Source: Chryseobacterium sp. G0201
GTDB taxonomy: Bacteria > Bacteroidota > Bacteroidia > Flavobacteriales > Weeksellaceae
NCBI RefSeq assembly: GCF_003815655.1
Contig: NZ_CP033917.1
Location: 4,526,001-4,590,000 of the forward strand
Direction of reading: 5' to 3'
DNA: 64,000 bases
Below, piece by piece: positions 27,750 through 37,021 of the stretch; within the stretch, counting starts at the first letter, position 1, and each line of letters opens with the position of its first letter. The notes beneath the pieces were generated by a model, which searched no databases, was not told where the DNA came from, and was given only the letters and a program-made list of their open reading frames with translations. Made by a program: the position numbers and the translations under genes.

Positions 27750-28316
27750 ATGAAAACATCATTCTTAACAAAAGGATTAATCGCTGCAGCATTCGTAACA
27801 ATGTTCACAGCCAACGCACAAACTAAAAGATCAGCTGAATCTGATAAAGCTTTGAAACAAATTAAAGAATTAGCAGCTTCCAACGAAATCATCGCTAAAA
27901 ACCTAGCGACTTTTGATACTTTGGATTACACCGTTTTCAGCAACAGAGACTGGACTAGACTTCACGAAAGCCACGCCAAAGATATCCTGGTGCATTTCCC
28001 AGACGGACACACCGAAAAAGGAATCGAGCAACACATCAAAACATTGGATGCAATGTTTGTTTACGCACCGGACACAAGAATCAAAGAACACCCGTTGAAA
28101 TTGGGAAGCGGAAATATGACTGCCGTAATGGGATATATGGAAGGAACTTTCACAAAACCGATGCCGCTTGGAGACGGAACATTCATCCAGCCAACAGGTA
28201 AAAAATTCAAACTTCCAATGGCAACCATCGGAATCTGGAATACAGACGGAACAATGAGCGAAGAATACTTATTCTGGGACAACAAGTCTTATATGGACCA
28301 AATTATGAACAAATAA
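27750..28316 (+). CDS. secreted SnoaL/NTF2-like protein
   Basis: A start at 27750 gives MKTSFLTKGLIAAAFVTMFTANAQ, a clean signal peptide; a longer frame from 27687 would destroy it and cover an upstream -7-like box (GAAATTTG, about 27716-27723). The mature 165 residues contain DWTRLHESHAKDILVHFPDGH and a C-terminal EEYLFWD, typical of the SnoaL/ester-cyclase fold. Enzymatic role unknown. It begins a plus-strand set with the LigB-type dioxygenase and the esterase. Confidence 0.75.
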   Translation: MKTSFLTKGLIAAAFVTMFTANAQTKRSAESDKALKQIKELAASNEIIAKNLATFDTLDYTVFSNRDWTRLHESHAKDILVHFPDGHTEKGIEQHIKTLDAMFVYAPDTRIKEHPLKLGSGNMTAVMGYMEGTFTKPMPLGDGTFIQPTGKKFKLPMATIGIWNTDGTMSEEYLFWDNKSYMDQIMNK

Positions 28317-28337
28317 TTGATCTGGTAACAGGTTTTT

Positions 28338-29228
28338 ATGAAAAGAAAAGATTTTTTAAAAGCTATGGCACTTTTACCACTTGGAGCCGCTGCGATGAAA
28401 CTCAATACATTGCACAGTTTAACAGACCATATGGCTCCCACAGAACGGATGCCTGTACTTTTTCTGGGACACGGAAACCCGATGAATGCGATCGATGACA
28501 ACATCTTTACGCAGGGTTTTCAGGCTGTCGCAAAGACTTTACCTAAGCCGAGAGCGATTCTCTGTATCTCTGCACACTGGGAAACAAGAGGAACATTTGT
28601 GACCGCAATGCAGCAGCCACAGACCATTCACGATTTTGGCGGATTTCCTCAGGCATTGTTTGATGTTCAATATCCAGCGCCGGGAAGTCCGGATCTGGCT
28701 TTGGAAACACAGAAACTCATCACTTCAACACAAGTTGGATTGAATGAGGACTGGGGGCTTGACCACGGATGTTGGACGGTTGTAAAATTTCTTTATCCCA
28801 ACGCAGATATTCCTGTCATCGAAATGAGTATGGACTATACCAAAGGTCCCGAATATCATTATGCTTTAGGAAAAGAACTTTCAGCATTGAGAAGAAAAGG
28901 CGTTCTAATTATTGGAAGTGGTAATACCATTCACAATCTGAGAATGGCGGTTTGGGATAAAATGATGGTTCCGGGATATGCTTTTGACTGGGCAACAACC
29001 GCAAACGAAAAATTGAAAAACCTCATCACAGACGGCGACCACAAATCCTTGATCAAATATGACCAGTTGGGAAAAGAAGTTCAAATGTCTATCCCGACGC
29101 CTGAGCATTATCTGCCTCTGCTCTACACATTGGGCTTGCAGGAAAAAGATGAAAAGGCGACCATTTTCAATGACGGTCTGGTGGCAGGTTCACTGAATAT
29201 GATGTCGGTAAAGATCGATAAAGCGTGA
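28338..29228 (+). CDS. ygiD: 4,5-DOPA-type extradiol dioxygenase (LigB/YgiD family)
   Basis: The 296-residue protein matches the class III extradiol dioxygenase family represented by E. coli YgiD: LFLGHGNPMNAI with metal-ligand H45, ISAHWETRG with H80, then DHGCW and IGSGNTIHNLR. An N-terminal extension (MKRKDFLKAMALLPLGAAA) looks like a twin-arginine or lipoprotein-type targeting sequence and is not found in the E. coli enzyme. The family opens catecholic rings with O2 at a divalent metal. It overlaps the esterase gene by 4 bases. Confidence 0.88.
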   Translation: MKRKDFLKAMALLPLGAAAMKLNTLHSLTDHMAPTERMPVLFLGHGNPMNAIDDNIFTQGFQAVAKTLPKPRAILCISAHWETRGTFVTAMQQPQTIHDFGGFPQALFDVQYPAPGSPDLALETQKLITSTQVGLNEDWGLDHGCWTVVKFLYPNADIPVIEMSMDYTKGPEYHYALGKELSALRRKGVLIIGSGNTIHNLRMAVWDKMMVPGYAFDWATTANEKLKNLITDGDHKSLIKYDQLGKEVQMSIPTPEHYLPLLYTLGLQEKDEKATIFNDGLVAGSLNMMSVKIDKA

Positions 29229-29962
29229 TAAAAACAAAATATGTTTGGGCGTTTACTTTTGTAGCGTCCATAATTTTAATTAGTTTAAGTTTTAAAATGA
29301 TAACAAAAAACAAAAAACCTAGCATACATTACGTCGTTAGACAACCTAAAATAAAAACGGAGAAACCACCATTGGTTATTTTGATGCACGGTGTTGGAAG
29401 CAATGAGCAGAATATGTTTTCTTTTGCAGATTCGCTTCCGGACAACTTTTTGGTAGTTTCAGCGAGAGGACCTTTAACTTTGAGACCCAACGGCTACGCG
29501 TGGTTTCAGGCGCAGATTATGCCGGACCGTTCGATCATCAATGAAGAGCAGGCGGAAAATTCAAGAAAAGAAATCATACAGTTCATCGATGATTTGAAAA
29601 ACGTGGAGGATTTCGATGAAGAGCAGGTGTATCTGATGGGATTCAGTCAGGGTGGAATTATGAGCTATAGTGTGGCATTAACCGAACCTGAGAAAATAAA
29701 AGGAATTGCCGTAATGAGCGGAAGATTACTTTCGGAAGTAAAACCATTGATCGTATCTGATGAAAGACTGAAAAAACTGAACATCTTTGTTTCGCACGGA
29801 ACACACGATTCTGTTTTGAAATTTGGATACGCGACAGACGCCGTTGATTATCTTCACAGCAAAGGTTTACAGCCGGAGTTTCATCAATATCCGGAAGACC
29901 ATACTATCAATCAGCAGATGTTGGGTGACGTCGTGAATTGGCTTTCCAATCAGTCGAAATAA
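29225..29962 (+). CDS. alpha/beta hydrolase, phospholipase/carboxylesterase family
   Basis: The 245-residue protein carries VILMHGVGSNEQNM (oxyanion hole), GFSQGG (nucleophile Ser) and a late EDHT with the catalytic His, as in YpfH/carboxylesterase-like enzymes. The start is a GTG at 29225 overlapping the previous stop (GTGA); an ATG 24 codons downstream would remove the hydrophobic N-terminus (AFTFVASIILISLSF), which reads as a membrane anchor. It is the last gene of the plus-strand set and ends at a strong terminator. Confidence 0.8.
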   Translation: MIKTKYVWAFTFVASIILISLSFKMITKNKKPSIHYVVRQPKIKTEKPPLVILMHGVGSNEQNMFSFADSLPDNFLVVSARGPLTLRPNGYAWFQAQIMPDRSIINEEQAENSRKEIIQFIDDLKNVEDFDEEQVYLMGFSQGGIMSYSVALTEPEKIKGIAVMSGRLLSEVKPLIVSDERLKKLNIFVSHGTHDSVLKFGYATDAVDYLHSKGLQPEFHQYPEDHTINQQMLGDVVNWLSNQSK

Positions 29963-29977
29963 ATTTTTATTATAAAT

Positions 29978-30017
29978 AAAAAAACAGGAGCGATTTAAAT
30001 ATTGTTCCTGTTTTTTT
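29978..30017. terminator. bidirectional terminator
   Basis: AAAAAAACAGGA (29978-29989) pairs with TCCTGTTTTTTT (30006-30017), loop 16 bases, U-run on both strands. It lies between convergent genes. Confidence 0.9.
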
Positions 30018-30034
30018 TAACATATAACTTTCTT

Positions 30035-30745
30035 TTATTGAGCCGGATAAATTTTTAAATTTCTAAAAAAACCTTCCGTTCCTATATCCACAAAAAGCCC
30101 TACAAAACCGGATTGGTCTGCACCCATTTTCAGGTCGTTTACAATCAAATTCGGTTGTTTCGCATTGTCTATAAATAATTTCGCTTGCTTACCTTTTACT
30201 TCAATTTTAAGTTTTATCCAGCGATTCAAGGCCATATCGGCATACGTTTCGTAAACGCCAGGTGCTGATTTTCTTGAATCGGTAAATTTAAAATCAGGAT
30301 AAGAAAAATACTGGATGCTTCTGTTTCTTCTCAGCTGGTCATCGGTCATTCCATTGGTAGGTCTGATGTAGATACTTTCAAATTTCGAATTGTCTTCGTT
30401 AATTCTAAAAGCCAGACCGATAAATCCTCTGGCGTGCTCCGGCGCATCCGGAAGCAATCTTGAAAGGACTTCCACCTCGATCACTCCATCTTTGAATTGC
30501 AAATCGTTGATTCTGGCGTAAGTTGCCTCATCATCTTTCACAACCGATTTAGACTTAATAACTTTCACTGCTTTCTTCCCGTCAATTTTTTCTATTGAAA
30601 CTGAAGTCTGAACAGCTGTCAGATTATTTTCTTCAAGGTTAATCTTCTGTGCAGACATGTTTGAGGTTAAAATTATGGTTATTAATAGGCTTAAGAATGT
30701 CCATCGGATATTCCGCTGATGACTAATTAAATTAATTTTTGTCAT
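30035..30745 (-). CDS. secreted concanavalin/LamG-like domain protein
   Basis: The 236-residue protein has a hydrophobic N-terminal segment ending in NMSAQ and a beta-rich domain with GVIEVEVLSR, RGFIGLAFRI, NRWIKLKIEVKGKQAKLFID and GFVGLFVDIGTEGFFRNLKI. This is the strand pattern of concanavalin-like (DUF1080/LamG-type) folds that bind or cleave carbohydrates. No catalytic residues can be assigned. It follows the SgcJ/EcaC-like gene by 45 bases and is probably in its operon. Confidence 0.65.
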   Translation of the reverse strand: MTKINLISHQRNIRWTFLSLLITIILTSNMSAQKINLEENNLTAVQTSVSIEKIDGKKAVKVIKSKSVVKDDEATYARINDLQFKDGVIEVEVLSRLLPDAPEHARGFIGLAFRINEDNSKFESIYIRPTNGMTDDQLRRNRSIQYFSYPDFKFTDSRKSAPGVYETYADMALNRWIKLKIEVKGKQAKLFIDNAKQPNLIVNDLKMGADQSGFVGLFVDIGTEGFFRNLKIYPAQ

Positions 30746-30790
30746 AATTTTAGTTTTAAAAAAGCCGGAAAATATTCCCAGCTCATTTGT

Positions 30791-31279
30791 TTATTTTGAT
30801 TTATTGTACATATATCTTGCGATTTTCCATTGTCCGCTCACTTTTTTCAGGACAAAAGTTTCCCTGAAATCATCCTCAACCGTTTGGTTGCTTGATTTGA
30901 CAACAAAAGAACCTTTGGAAGTAGAAGCTACAAATGCGTAATCTTTATCAACAACAACCTCGCCAATCGTAACGTTCAAGCTGTATTTAAAATTATCAAA
31001 CACATATTGGAACGTTCCTTTTACCTGCTCAGAACCCGTTGCTGTTGGCGCACCAGGAGCCAAGAGAACACCATCTGCTGTGAATAGGGACACAACTTTG
31101 GAAGCGTCTGAACTGTTTAAAGCTGCAAAGTAATCTTTCACAAGCTTTTCAACATCTGCTTTCTCTGAAGTTGATTTTACAGAAACTGCTTTAGTATTTT
31201 GTTTTTGTGCATTCGTTGTGGATGAGAATCCCATTGAAAGTGCGAACACTGCAAGTGCAGTAATTGCTGTTTTTTTCAT
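30791..31279 (-). CDS. secreted SgcJ/EcaC-family NTF2-like protein
   Basis: A start at 31279 gives a 162-residue protein with signal peptide MKKTAITALAVFALSMGFSSTTNAQ. The domain shows VKDYFAALNSSDASKVVSLFTADGVLLAPG and a terminal GQWKIARYMYN, as in SgcJ/EcaC and related NTF2-fold proteins. A longer frame from 31342 would include the -7 box at 31304-31311. Expression is probably controlled by the palindrome at 31357-31372. Confidence 0.8.
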   Translation of the reverse strand: MKKTAITALAVFALSMGFSSTTNAQKQNTKAVSVKSTSEKADVEKLVKDYFAALNSSDASKVVSLFTADGVLLAPGAPTATGSEQVKGTFQYVFDNFKYSLNVTIGEVVVDKDYAFVASTSKGSFVVKSSNQTVEDDFRETFVLKKVSGQWKIARYMYNKSK

Positions 31280-31303
31280 AATTTTTATAATTAAATATTG
31301 AAA

Positions 31304-31372
31304 CAAAACTAGTATTAATGATTCACAGAACTCCATAAACAAGCTTAAGAAAAACCCTTAAACTAGTTTAAG
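31304..31372 (-). promoter_or_regulatory. palindromic operator plus -7 box
   Basis: CTTAAACTAGTTTAAG (31357-31372) is the core of a perfect 24-bp palindrome (31353-31376). On the minus strand it is followed after 45 bases by TAGTTTTG (31311-31304), a full TAnnTTTG match. The same 45-bp spacing is found before the genes starting at 35102 and 52405. Confidence 0.7.
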
Positions 31373-31412
31373 GGTTCCCAACAAATCGACAATATTTTTG
31401 TCTTAAATCAAA

Positions 31413-32588
31413 TTACAAAGCTACATTCAAAACTTTTTCTTCAGAATAAACAAGACCTTCATAACAAGCATTATAAATATCTTTCAATTCCTCAACTGTT
31501 GGTTTTCTTGGATTGAAACCTGTACAAGGGTCTAAAAATGCATTGTTTGCCATAAAGTCAAGATTTTTATCCCAGTCTTCACGAGAGATCCCGAATTCTT
31601 TGATCGCAGACTGATTGTTAACTTCAGATCGCAAAGTTTCAATCGCCTGTGCTAACTCTTCAGTGGTTTCTTTACCGATCACTTTAGCCAAATCTGGAAA
31701 ACGATTGCTTTCTTTCTCATTAAAACGAATGACATTCGGTAAGAAGATCGCGTTACAAGCACCGTGAGGAACGCCAAACAAAGCTCCCACCTGGTGAGAT
31801 AATGAATGTACAATTCCTAACCAAGCGTTGTTGAAAGCTAAACCTCCCATAAAAGATGCATCGTGCATATTCTGACGGGCCGCGATATTAGTTGGATTTT
31901 GTACCGCTTCTTTCAGATTGTCAAAAACGATTTTTAAACCACCTTTGGACAATGCATCTGCAAAATTATTGTCGATGTTTGAAACATAAGCTTCCACACA
32001 ATGCGTCAAGGCATCCAATCCTGTGTTCGAGGTAACGTTAGCCGGCATAGATGCGCAGATCTCGCCGTCGATAATTGCAACATCTGGTGTCAATTCGTAA
32101 GAAACGATTGGATATTTCACGCCTTTTTCACGGTCTGTGATCACGGCAAGACCTGTAGTTTCAGTTCCTGTTCCGCTTGTAGAAGGAATTGCGATAAATT
32201 TTGCTTTCTGGCGCAGTGTCGGAACACTGAAAGGTTTGATCATCGCTTCAAAATCTGCGTCCGGATATTCATAGAAAACCCACATCATTTTTGCTGCATC
32301 GATTGCTGAGCAACCACCAATACCAACGATCCAATCAGGCTGAAATTCTTTCATCATTTCCGCACCTTTGAAACAGGTTTCTGATGACGGATCTTCTTCT
32401 ACTCCTTCATAGATCTTGGTTTCTATTCCCGCTTCATTCAGATAAGCTACTGCTTTATCTAAAGTCCCGCTTTTTTTCATCGAGCTTCCTCCAGTCACCA
32501 AGACTGCTTTTTCACCTTTGATATTTTTTAATTCTTCGAGACTTCCCGCACCGTGGAATACTTCTCCTGCAATAAATAACTTGCTCAT
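31413..32588 (-). CDS. iron-containing alcohol dehydrogenase
   Basis: The 391-residue protein is a group III (Fe-dependent) alcohol dehydrogenase. It has the nucleotide-binding GIGGCSAIDAAK, where family members usually have GGGSxxDxAK, then SGTGTETTGLAVI, the DALTHCVEAYVS strand, and HSLSHQVGALFGVPHGACNAI that supplies His metal ligands. It should reduce aldehydes or oxidise alcohols with NAD(P)H. It lies 75 bases after a broken AraC regulator gene that probably controlled it. Confidence 0.9.
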   Translation of the reverse strand: MSKLFIAGEVFHGAGSLEELKNIKGEKAVLVTGGSSMKKSGTLDKAVAYLNEAGIETKIYEGVEEDPSSETCFKGAEMMKEFQPDWIVGIGGCSAIDAAKMMWVFYEYPDADFEAMIKPFSVPTLRQKAKFIAIPSTSGTGTETTGLAVITDREKGVKYPIVSYELTPDVAIIDGEICASMPANVTSNTGLDALTHCVEAYVSNIDNNFADALSKGGLKIVFDNLKEAVQNPTNIAARQNMHDASFMGGLAFNNAWLGIVHSLSHQVGALFGVPHGACNAIFLPNVIRFNEKESNRFPDLAKVIGKETTEELAQAIETLRSEVNNQSAIKEFGISREDWDKNLDFMANNAFLDPCTGFNPRKPTVEELKDIYNACYEGLVYSEEKVLNVAL

Positions 32589-32663
32589 TCTGTATTATAT
32601 TTTACTTTAAAATTATAGTACAAAGGTAGATCAGGCAGAAAGCGAGGTGTTATACAATTGGGT

Positions 32664-33531
32664 CTATCTGTTATAAATTTGAGCCAGTTCTTCCTGAAGC
32701 TCGGTCGGTGTTTCCTTTAATTTGGTCTTTACGAATTTATTCAATGCAGAAGGCGAACTGAATCCCAATTCCAATGAAATCTGCTTGTGGGAAAGGTCAG
32801 AAAACAATAATAATCTTTTGATTTCCTGAAGAATACGGTTATGAATTGCATTGATCGCTGTTTCATCACAATGCTTCTTCGTAATATTGTTCAGTTTCTT
32901 GGTAGTGATTGCCAATTTTGAAGCGTAATACTGCACAGTTCGTTCAGTTTTATAGCGTTCATTAAGCATTTTTTTAAATCGAATATATAAATTTTTATCT
33001 GTTTCGTGCTGTAAAACAGGATGCTGACCGTGAACCAACTCAATTAATCCAAGAAGGAAAATTTTGATATAAAAACGAGCCTGCTCTTTTCGGACAAGAC
33101 TTGGGTCAAGATAAACGTTCTCAATATCAACGGCGAGCTTCTTTGACTTTTCAAATTCTAACGGTGATAGAAAGACACAATTGAGATGAGTCGCCAGATC
33201 AACATTATAAGAAAGCAATTCATTTTTAAGAATATCAGAAAAGAATTTCCTCAAACAAAATAATTTTACCGGAGATATCTGAGGAAACTGAAGTGATAAA
33301 AGAAATCTGTTCGGGAAATATGATCGAGATTTTACCTGAATTGAGTTTGAAGGTCTGATCTTCGATTTGAAGCCCAAGCCCTCCTGATTCTACCATCAGA
33401 ATACAAAAGTGATCTTTTTTATGAGGTTCAAGATAATCTTTAAGATTCGATTGATTCAGATCAAAAACCCTGAAAGATAAATTCTGATCTTCTGGTTTTT
33501 GTATATTTTTTTTTATTTCTAAACGTTCCAA
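32664..33531 (-). pseudogene. AraC-family regulator with a frameshift
   Basis: The 5' frame (33531 to about 33240) encodes a cupin-type sensing domain (EPHKKDHFCILMVESGGLGLQI), and the 3' frame (to 32664) encodes the helix-turn-helix domain with ISLELGFSSPSALNKFVKTKLKETPTELQ. The two join at a small A run around 33243-33249, where removing one A gives FEE-FFSDILKNELL and a full protein of about 289 residues. It lies directly upstream of the Fe-alcohol dehydrogenase. Real inactivation and sequencing error are both possible. Confidence 0.8.
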
Positions 33532-33564
33532 ATTCTAAATTTTAATCATTAATCGTTAGCAAGG

Positions 33565-34173
33565 TCATTTCTTTTTGACGATATTTTTCCTCACTTTACT
33601 TAAAAATTCTGAGGTGATTCCCAGATAGGAAGCAATCTGTGTGTTTGGTAATCTTTTGATCAATTCAGGGAAATCTCGTTGAAAATTAAGATATCTTTCC
33701 TCAGCCGTAAAACTGATACTTTGTAATATCCTGTCCTGAAAATTGATAAATTTTCTTTCGTTGATGATCCTGAAATTTCTGTCAAACTTATGATAATTGA
33801 TATATAAATAAAGCAGGTCTTCGTGAGTGATCTGAAGAACGACCGACGGTTCCAAAGCCTCAATGCTCAGTCTGCTCGGTTCCTCATCATAAAAACTTTG
33901 GATATCTGCGATCCATTCATTTTCAATCGCGAACTGCAGATTATGTTCTTTGAAATTGGTATCCACGGCATACATTTTGAAACACCCGGAAACCACAAAA
34001 GAAATATGTTTGCAGACATCGCCTTCCTGCAGCAGAGCACCTTTTCTTTTTAGTACTTTCTTTTTAAAAAGCCTTCTAACCTCTTCCTCCTCTTTTTCGT
34101 TCAAAGGGAAAGAATTGTTAAAACTGCTGATCAATACATCCAATGGGCTTTCTAAATTTTGATCTTTTTTCAA
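33565..34173 (-). CDS. Crp/Fnr-family transcriptional regulator
   Basis: The 202-residue protein has a cyclic-nucleotide-binding fold (LLQEGDVCKHISFVVSGCFKMYAV) and a short C-terminal HTH (LPNTQIASYLGITSEFLSKVRKNI), the usual form of small Bacteroidota Crp-family regulators. No Fe-S Cys cluster is present. As a dimeric activator encoded inside the cluster, it is a candidate to bind the palindrome CTTAAACTAGTTTAAG found before three nearby operons, but that link is inference. Confidence 0.88.
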   Translation of the reverse strand: MKKDQNLESPLDVLISSFNNSFPLNEKEEEEVRRLFKKKVLKRKGALLQEGDVCKHISFVVSGCFKMYAVDTNFKEHNLQFAIENEWIADIQSFYDEEPSRLSIEALEPSVVLQITHEDLLYLYINYHKFDRNFRIINERKFINFQDRILQSISFTAEERYLNFQRDFPELIKRLPNTQIASYLGITSEFLSKVRKNIVKKK

Positions 34174-34239
34174 TCTGTCTTTTTTATTAATGTAAAGATA
34201 TTATTTTATAGACTAGCTATATCTGAAAGTTTCAAAAAT

Positions 34240-34269
34240 CGAAAGGCATCTGAGCCCAGATACCTTTCG
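34240..34269 (-). terminator. terminator after the SDR gene
   Basis: CGAAAGGCATCT (34240-34251) pairs with AGATACCTTTCG (34258-34269) with one mismatch and a 6-base loop, followed on the minus strand by ATTTTTG. Confidence 0.8.
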
Positions 34270-34307
34270 AAACACTATGTAATAATAATCAATAAAATGA
34301 TCCAAAT

Positions 34308-35102
34308 TTAAAAAGCACTGTCTACAACTCCACCATCCACACGCAATGCTGCACCGGAGGTAGCCGACGATAGCGGGCTTGCTACATAAACGACAAGATT
34401 TGCAACCTCTTCCGCTGTAGCCCAACGCTCAATGACAGACGAAGGTCTTTTTTCTTTGATAAAATCGATCTGAGCCTGCTCCACAGAAATTCCTTTTTCT
34501 GCAGCAATTTTATCAAACATTTTTTCTGTTCCTTCGGCTAAAGTTGGTCCGGGAAGAACAGCATTCATTGTAACATTTGTTCCTTTCATCAATTTTGCAA
34601 GACCTCTGCTTAAAGCTAAGTAAGCCGTCTTCGTCACTCCGTAAAGAATCATATCTTCAGGAATGTTGATGGCAGATTCACTGGAAATAAAAATAATTCT
34701 ACCCCAATTTTTGGACTTCATTATAGGTGCATAATGACGTGATAATCTTACGCCGCTAAGAACATTGACCTCAAAATCATTGAGCCATTCTGAGTCACCT
34801 GTTGTTTCAAAAGGCTGATCGCCGTAAACGCCAACATTATTGACCAAAATATCGATTTCGGGCAACGCTTTGATCAAATCATTAACTTCAGAAACCTTTG
34901 AGAAATCTGCAGCGATTCCTTCCACAACAGCATCGGGAACTTCAGTTTTCAGCCTGGTAATCGCCTCATTGATTTTCTCATCTGTTCTTCCATTGATATA
35001 AACGGTGGCACCTTCACGAAGAAGTCCCAGTGCGATCCCGAAACCAATTCCGCCTGTTGAACCTGTGACCAGAGCTTTCTTTCCTTTTAACTGTAAATCC
35101 AT
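34308..35102 (-). CDS. short-chain dehydrogenase/reductase
   Basis: A start at 35102 gives a 264-residue classical SDR: VTGSTGGIGFGIA cofactor motif, NNVGVYGDQP, catalytic Ser in IIFISSESA and YGVTK with the Tyr/Lys pair, and RVDGGVVDSAF at the end. A longer frame from 35183 would run through the predicted -7 box at 35151-35158. It is preceded by the shared palindrome. Substrate unknown. Confidence 0.88.
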   Translation of the reverse strand: MDLQLKGKKALVTGSTGGIGFGIALGLLREGATVYINGRTDEKINEAITRLKTEVPDAVVEGIAADFSKVSEVNDLIKALPEIDILVNNVGVYGDQPFETTGDSEWLNDFEVNVLSGVRLSRHYAPIMKSKNWGRIIFISSESAINIPEDMILYGVTKTAYLALSRGLAKLMKGTNVTMNAVLPGPTLAEGTEKMFDKIAAEKGISVEQAQIDFIKEKRPSSVIERWATAEEVANLVVYVASPLSSATSGAALRVDGGVVDSAF

Positions 35103-35150
35103 TTTAATTTTATTATTAAAGCGTACATCTTCTGTATGAAGTGTACTTTC

Positions 35151-35219
35151 CAAAGTTCCACTAAAAACAGAAGATATACCCATAACATAGTTGAAGAATT
35201 TATCTTAAACTAGTATAAG
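35151..35219 (-). promoter_or_regulatory. palindromic operator plus -7 box
   Basis: CTTAAACTAGTATAAG (35204-35219, one change from the perfect palindrome), 45 bases, then GAACTTTG (35158-35151, one mismatch to TAnnTTTG) on the minus strand. Same geometry as at 31304-31372 and 52428-52496. Confidence 0.65.
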
Positions 35220-35234
35220 ATTGGTAATTTTCTC

Positions 35235-35906
35235 TTAAGGTTTTGTTGCTTTTACGTCGACCCCTATTTCAATATCTTTGCTGATCATCCATTCTGCAGG
35301 ATCTGCTTCAGTTGTCCCAAATTTAATTCCCCAATCAGTACGGTTCACTGTTAATTTAGCTTTCACAGAAACTGTTTTGTCAGCAACCTGTACATTAGCA
35401 GGAAAAGACACATTTAAGGTCTTACCTTGTAAAGTAAGGTTACCACTGATGGTTTTGTTGGCACCTTCCACAGCATCGGTTGTAGCCGCAGCCAAGTCTT
35501 CAACTTTGGTCACTTTAAATTCCGCAGTCGGATTTTTTTCTACATCAAAGAAGTCTGCACTTTTCAAATGCCCTTCCAATTCTGCATAGTTTTTATCTTT
35601 TTCGGTAACAGAAGCAGGGTCAACTTTCAATGATTTCATATCGATTACAAATTCTCCAGCATTCAGCTGTCCGTCAGCTAAAGACAATTCTCCTGATGAT
35701 ACCGAAAGTGTTCCCCATCTTGGTGCAAATCCACCTTTGTGAAATGCTTTCCAATTCACGACTGAAGATGTAGTATCAACAGCAAAAACATCTCCTTGCT
35801 TTTCAGCAACCTGCTGCTCCTGAGAAGGCGTTTGGGTAGAATTTTTGTTACAAGAAGCAAGAAGTAAACCTACTCCTGCCAATGCGATAATGCTTAATTT
35901 TTTCAT
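35235..35906 (-). CDS. YceI-family lipoprotein
   Basis: The 223-residue protein starts with a lipoprotein signal and lipobox (LLASC, Cys at about 19). The mature part is a YceI lipocalin-like domain: SSVVNWKAFHKGGFAPRWGTLSV, AEFKVTKV, ISGNLTLQGKTLNVSFPANV and RTDWGIKFGTTEADPAEWMISKDIEIGVDV. YceI proteins bind isoprenoid-like lipids in the periplasm. It stands alone between the SDR and panB. Confidence 0.9.
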   Translation of the reverse strand: MKKLSIIALAGVGLLLASCNKNSTQTPSQEQQVAEKQGDVFAVDTTSSVVNWKAFHKGGFAPRWGTLSVSSGELSLADGQLNAGEFVIDMKSLKVDPASVTEKDKNYAELEGHLKSADFFDVEKNPTAEFKVTKVEDLAAATTDAVEGANKTISGNLTLQGKTLNVSFPANVQVADKTVSVKAKLTVNRTDWGIKFGTTEADPAEWMISKDIEIGVDVKATKP

Positions 35907-36016
35907 TTTGAAATTATTTTTAATTAATTATACTGCAAATTTCCAAAAAAACGGCGTCCGAAAAATTACACTTATCGGAAGAATGATTGTGATTTTGAGT
36001 AATTGCCTGCTTAAAA

Positions 36017-36862
36017 TCAGACAACTTCTTTGGTCGGATTTTCGTACGACTCGCTGGCAGATGGAAAATCGCTGTTTTTAACATCAAGAATATAATCATT
36101 TATAGCTTTCTTAACGGTATCTCCCAATTCTGCATATTTGCGTACGAACTTTGGCAAGAATTCCTGATTCAATCCGAGCATATCGTGAACGACCAAAACC
36201 TGACCGTCAACCTGCGAACCTGCACCGATCCCGATAACCGGAATCCTCAACGACAGAGCGATTTCTTCTGCCAAAGCTGCAGGAACTTTTTCCAATGTAA
36301 CGGCAAAACATCCTGCTTCCTCTAAAAGTGCAGCATCATTTTTAAGTTTTTGCGCTTCCATTTCAGATTTTGCACGCAACCCGAATCCGCCATATTGATG
36401 TACCGACTGAGGCATCAGACCGAGATGTCCCATCACAGGAATTCCAGCGGCAATTATTTTTTTGATGTCGGGCAACAGCTCCTCTCCGCCTTCTATTTTC
36501 AAAGCTTCAGCTCCGGTCTCTCTCATAATTCTGATGGCGTTGTGCAAGGAATCTATCGGGTCCCCGGAACACGTTCCGAAAGGCATATCGACAACAATAA
36601 GCGCATTCTTCACCGCTCTTTTTACAGACTTGGCGTGATAAATAATTTCGTCGAGCGTTACGCTCAAAGTAGTTTCATAACCAGCCATCACATTACCGGC
36701 AGAATCTCCAACAAGGATGGCATCAATACCTGCCTGGTCGACCAATTTTGCAATAGTATAATCGTAAGCGGTCAACATACTTATTTTCAGTCCTTTTTCC
36801 TTCATTTTTCTGAAAACCTGGACGGTAACCTTACCTTTGGCTGTTGCTTTATTTATTGACAT
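36017..36862 (-). CDS. panB: 3-methyl-2-oxobutanoate hydroxymethyltransferase
   Basis: The 281-residue protein is PanB, which makes ketopantoate from alpha-ketoisovalerate and methylene-THF for pantothenate and CoA. It has MLTAYDYTIAKLVDQAGIDAILVGDS, VVDMPFGTCSG, KIEGG, VMGHLGLMPQSVHQYGG and the catalytic Glu in VTLEKVP, followed by IPVIGIGAG. Length is typical, with a short extra C-terminal tail. No panC is nearby. Confidence 0.95.
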   Translation of the reverse strand: MSINKATAKGKVTVQVFRKMKEKGLKISMLTAYDYTIAKLVDQAGIDAILVGDSAGNVMAGYETTLSVTLDEIIYHAKSVKRAVKNALIVVDMPFGTCSGDPIDSLHNAIRIMRETGAEALKIEGGEELLPDIKKIIAAGIPVMGHLGLMPQSVHQYGGFGLRAKSEMEAQKLKNDAALLEEAGCFAVTLEKVPAALAEEIALSLRIPVIGIGAGSQVDGQVLVVHDMLGLNQEFLPKFVRKYAELGDTVKKAINDYILDVKNSDFPSASESYENPTKEVV

Positions 36863-37021
36863 TTCTTTTGTATATGAATAGATATTAGCTGGTTGATGAT
36901 CTTTGGTAACAAAGTGAATTCACAAAGGTCGCATTGCTTATTAGTCTATCACATAGAAAAAAGAAAGCAACATATATCTAAAAGTAAGATAAAGATTTTT
37001 ATATTTGTTAAAAGCTGCATA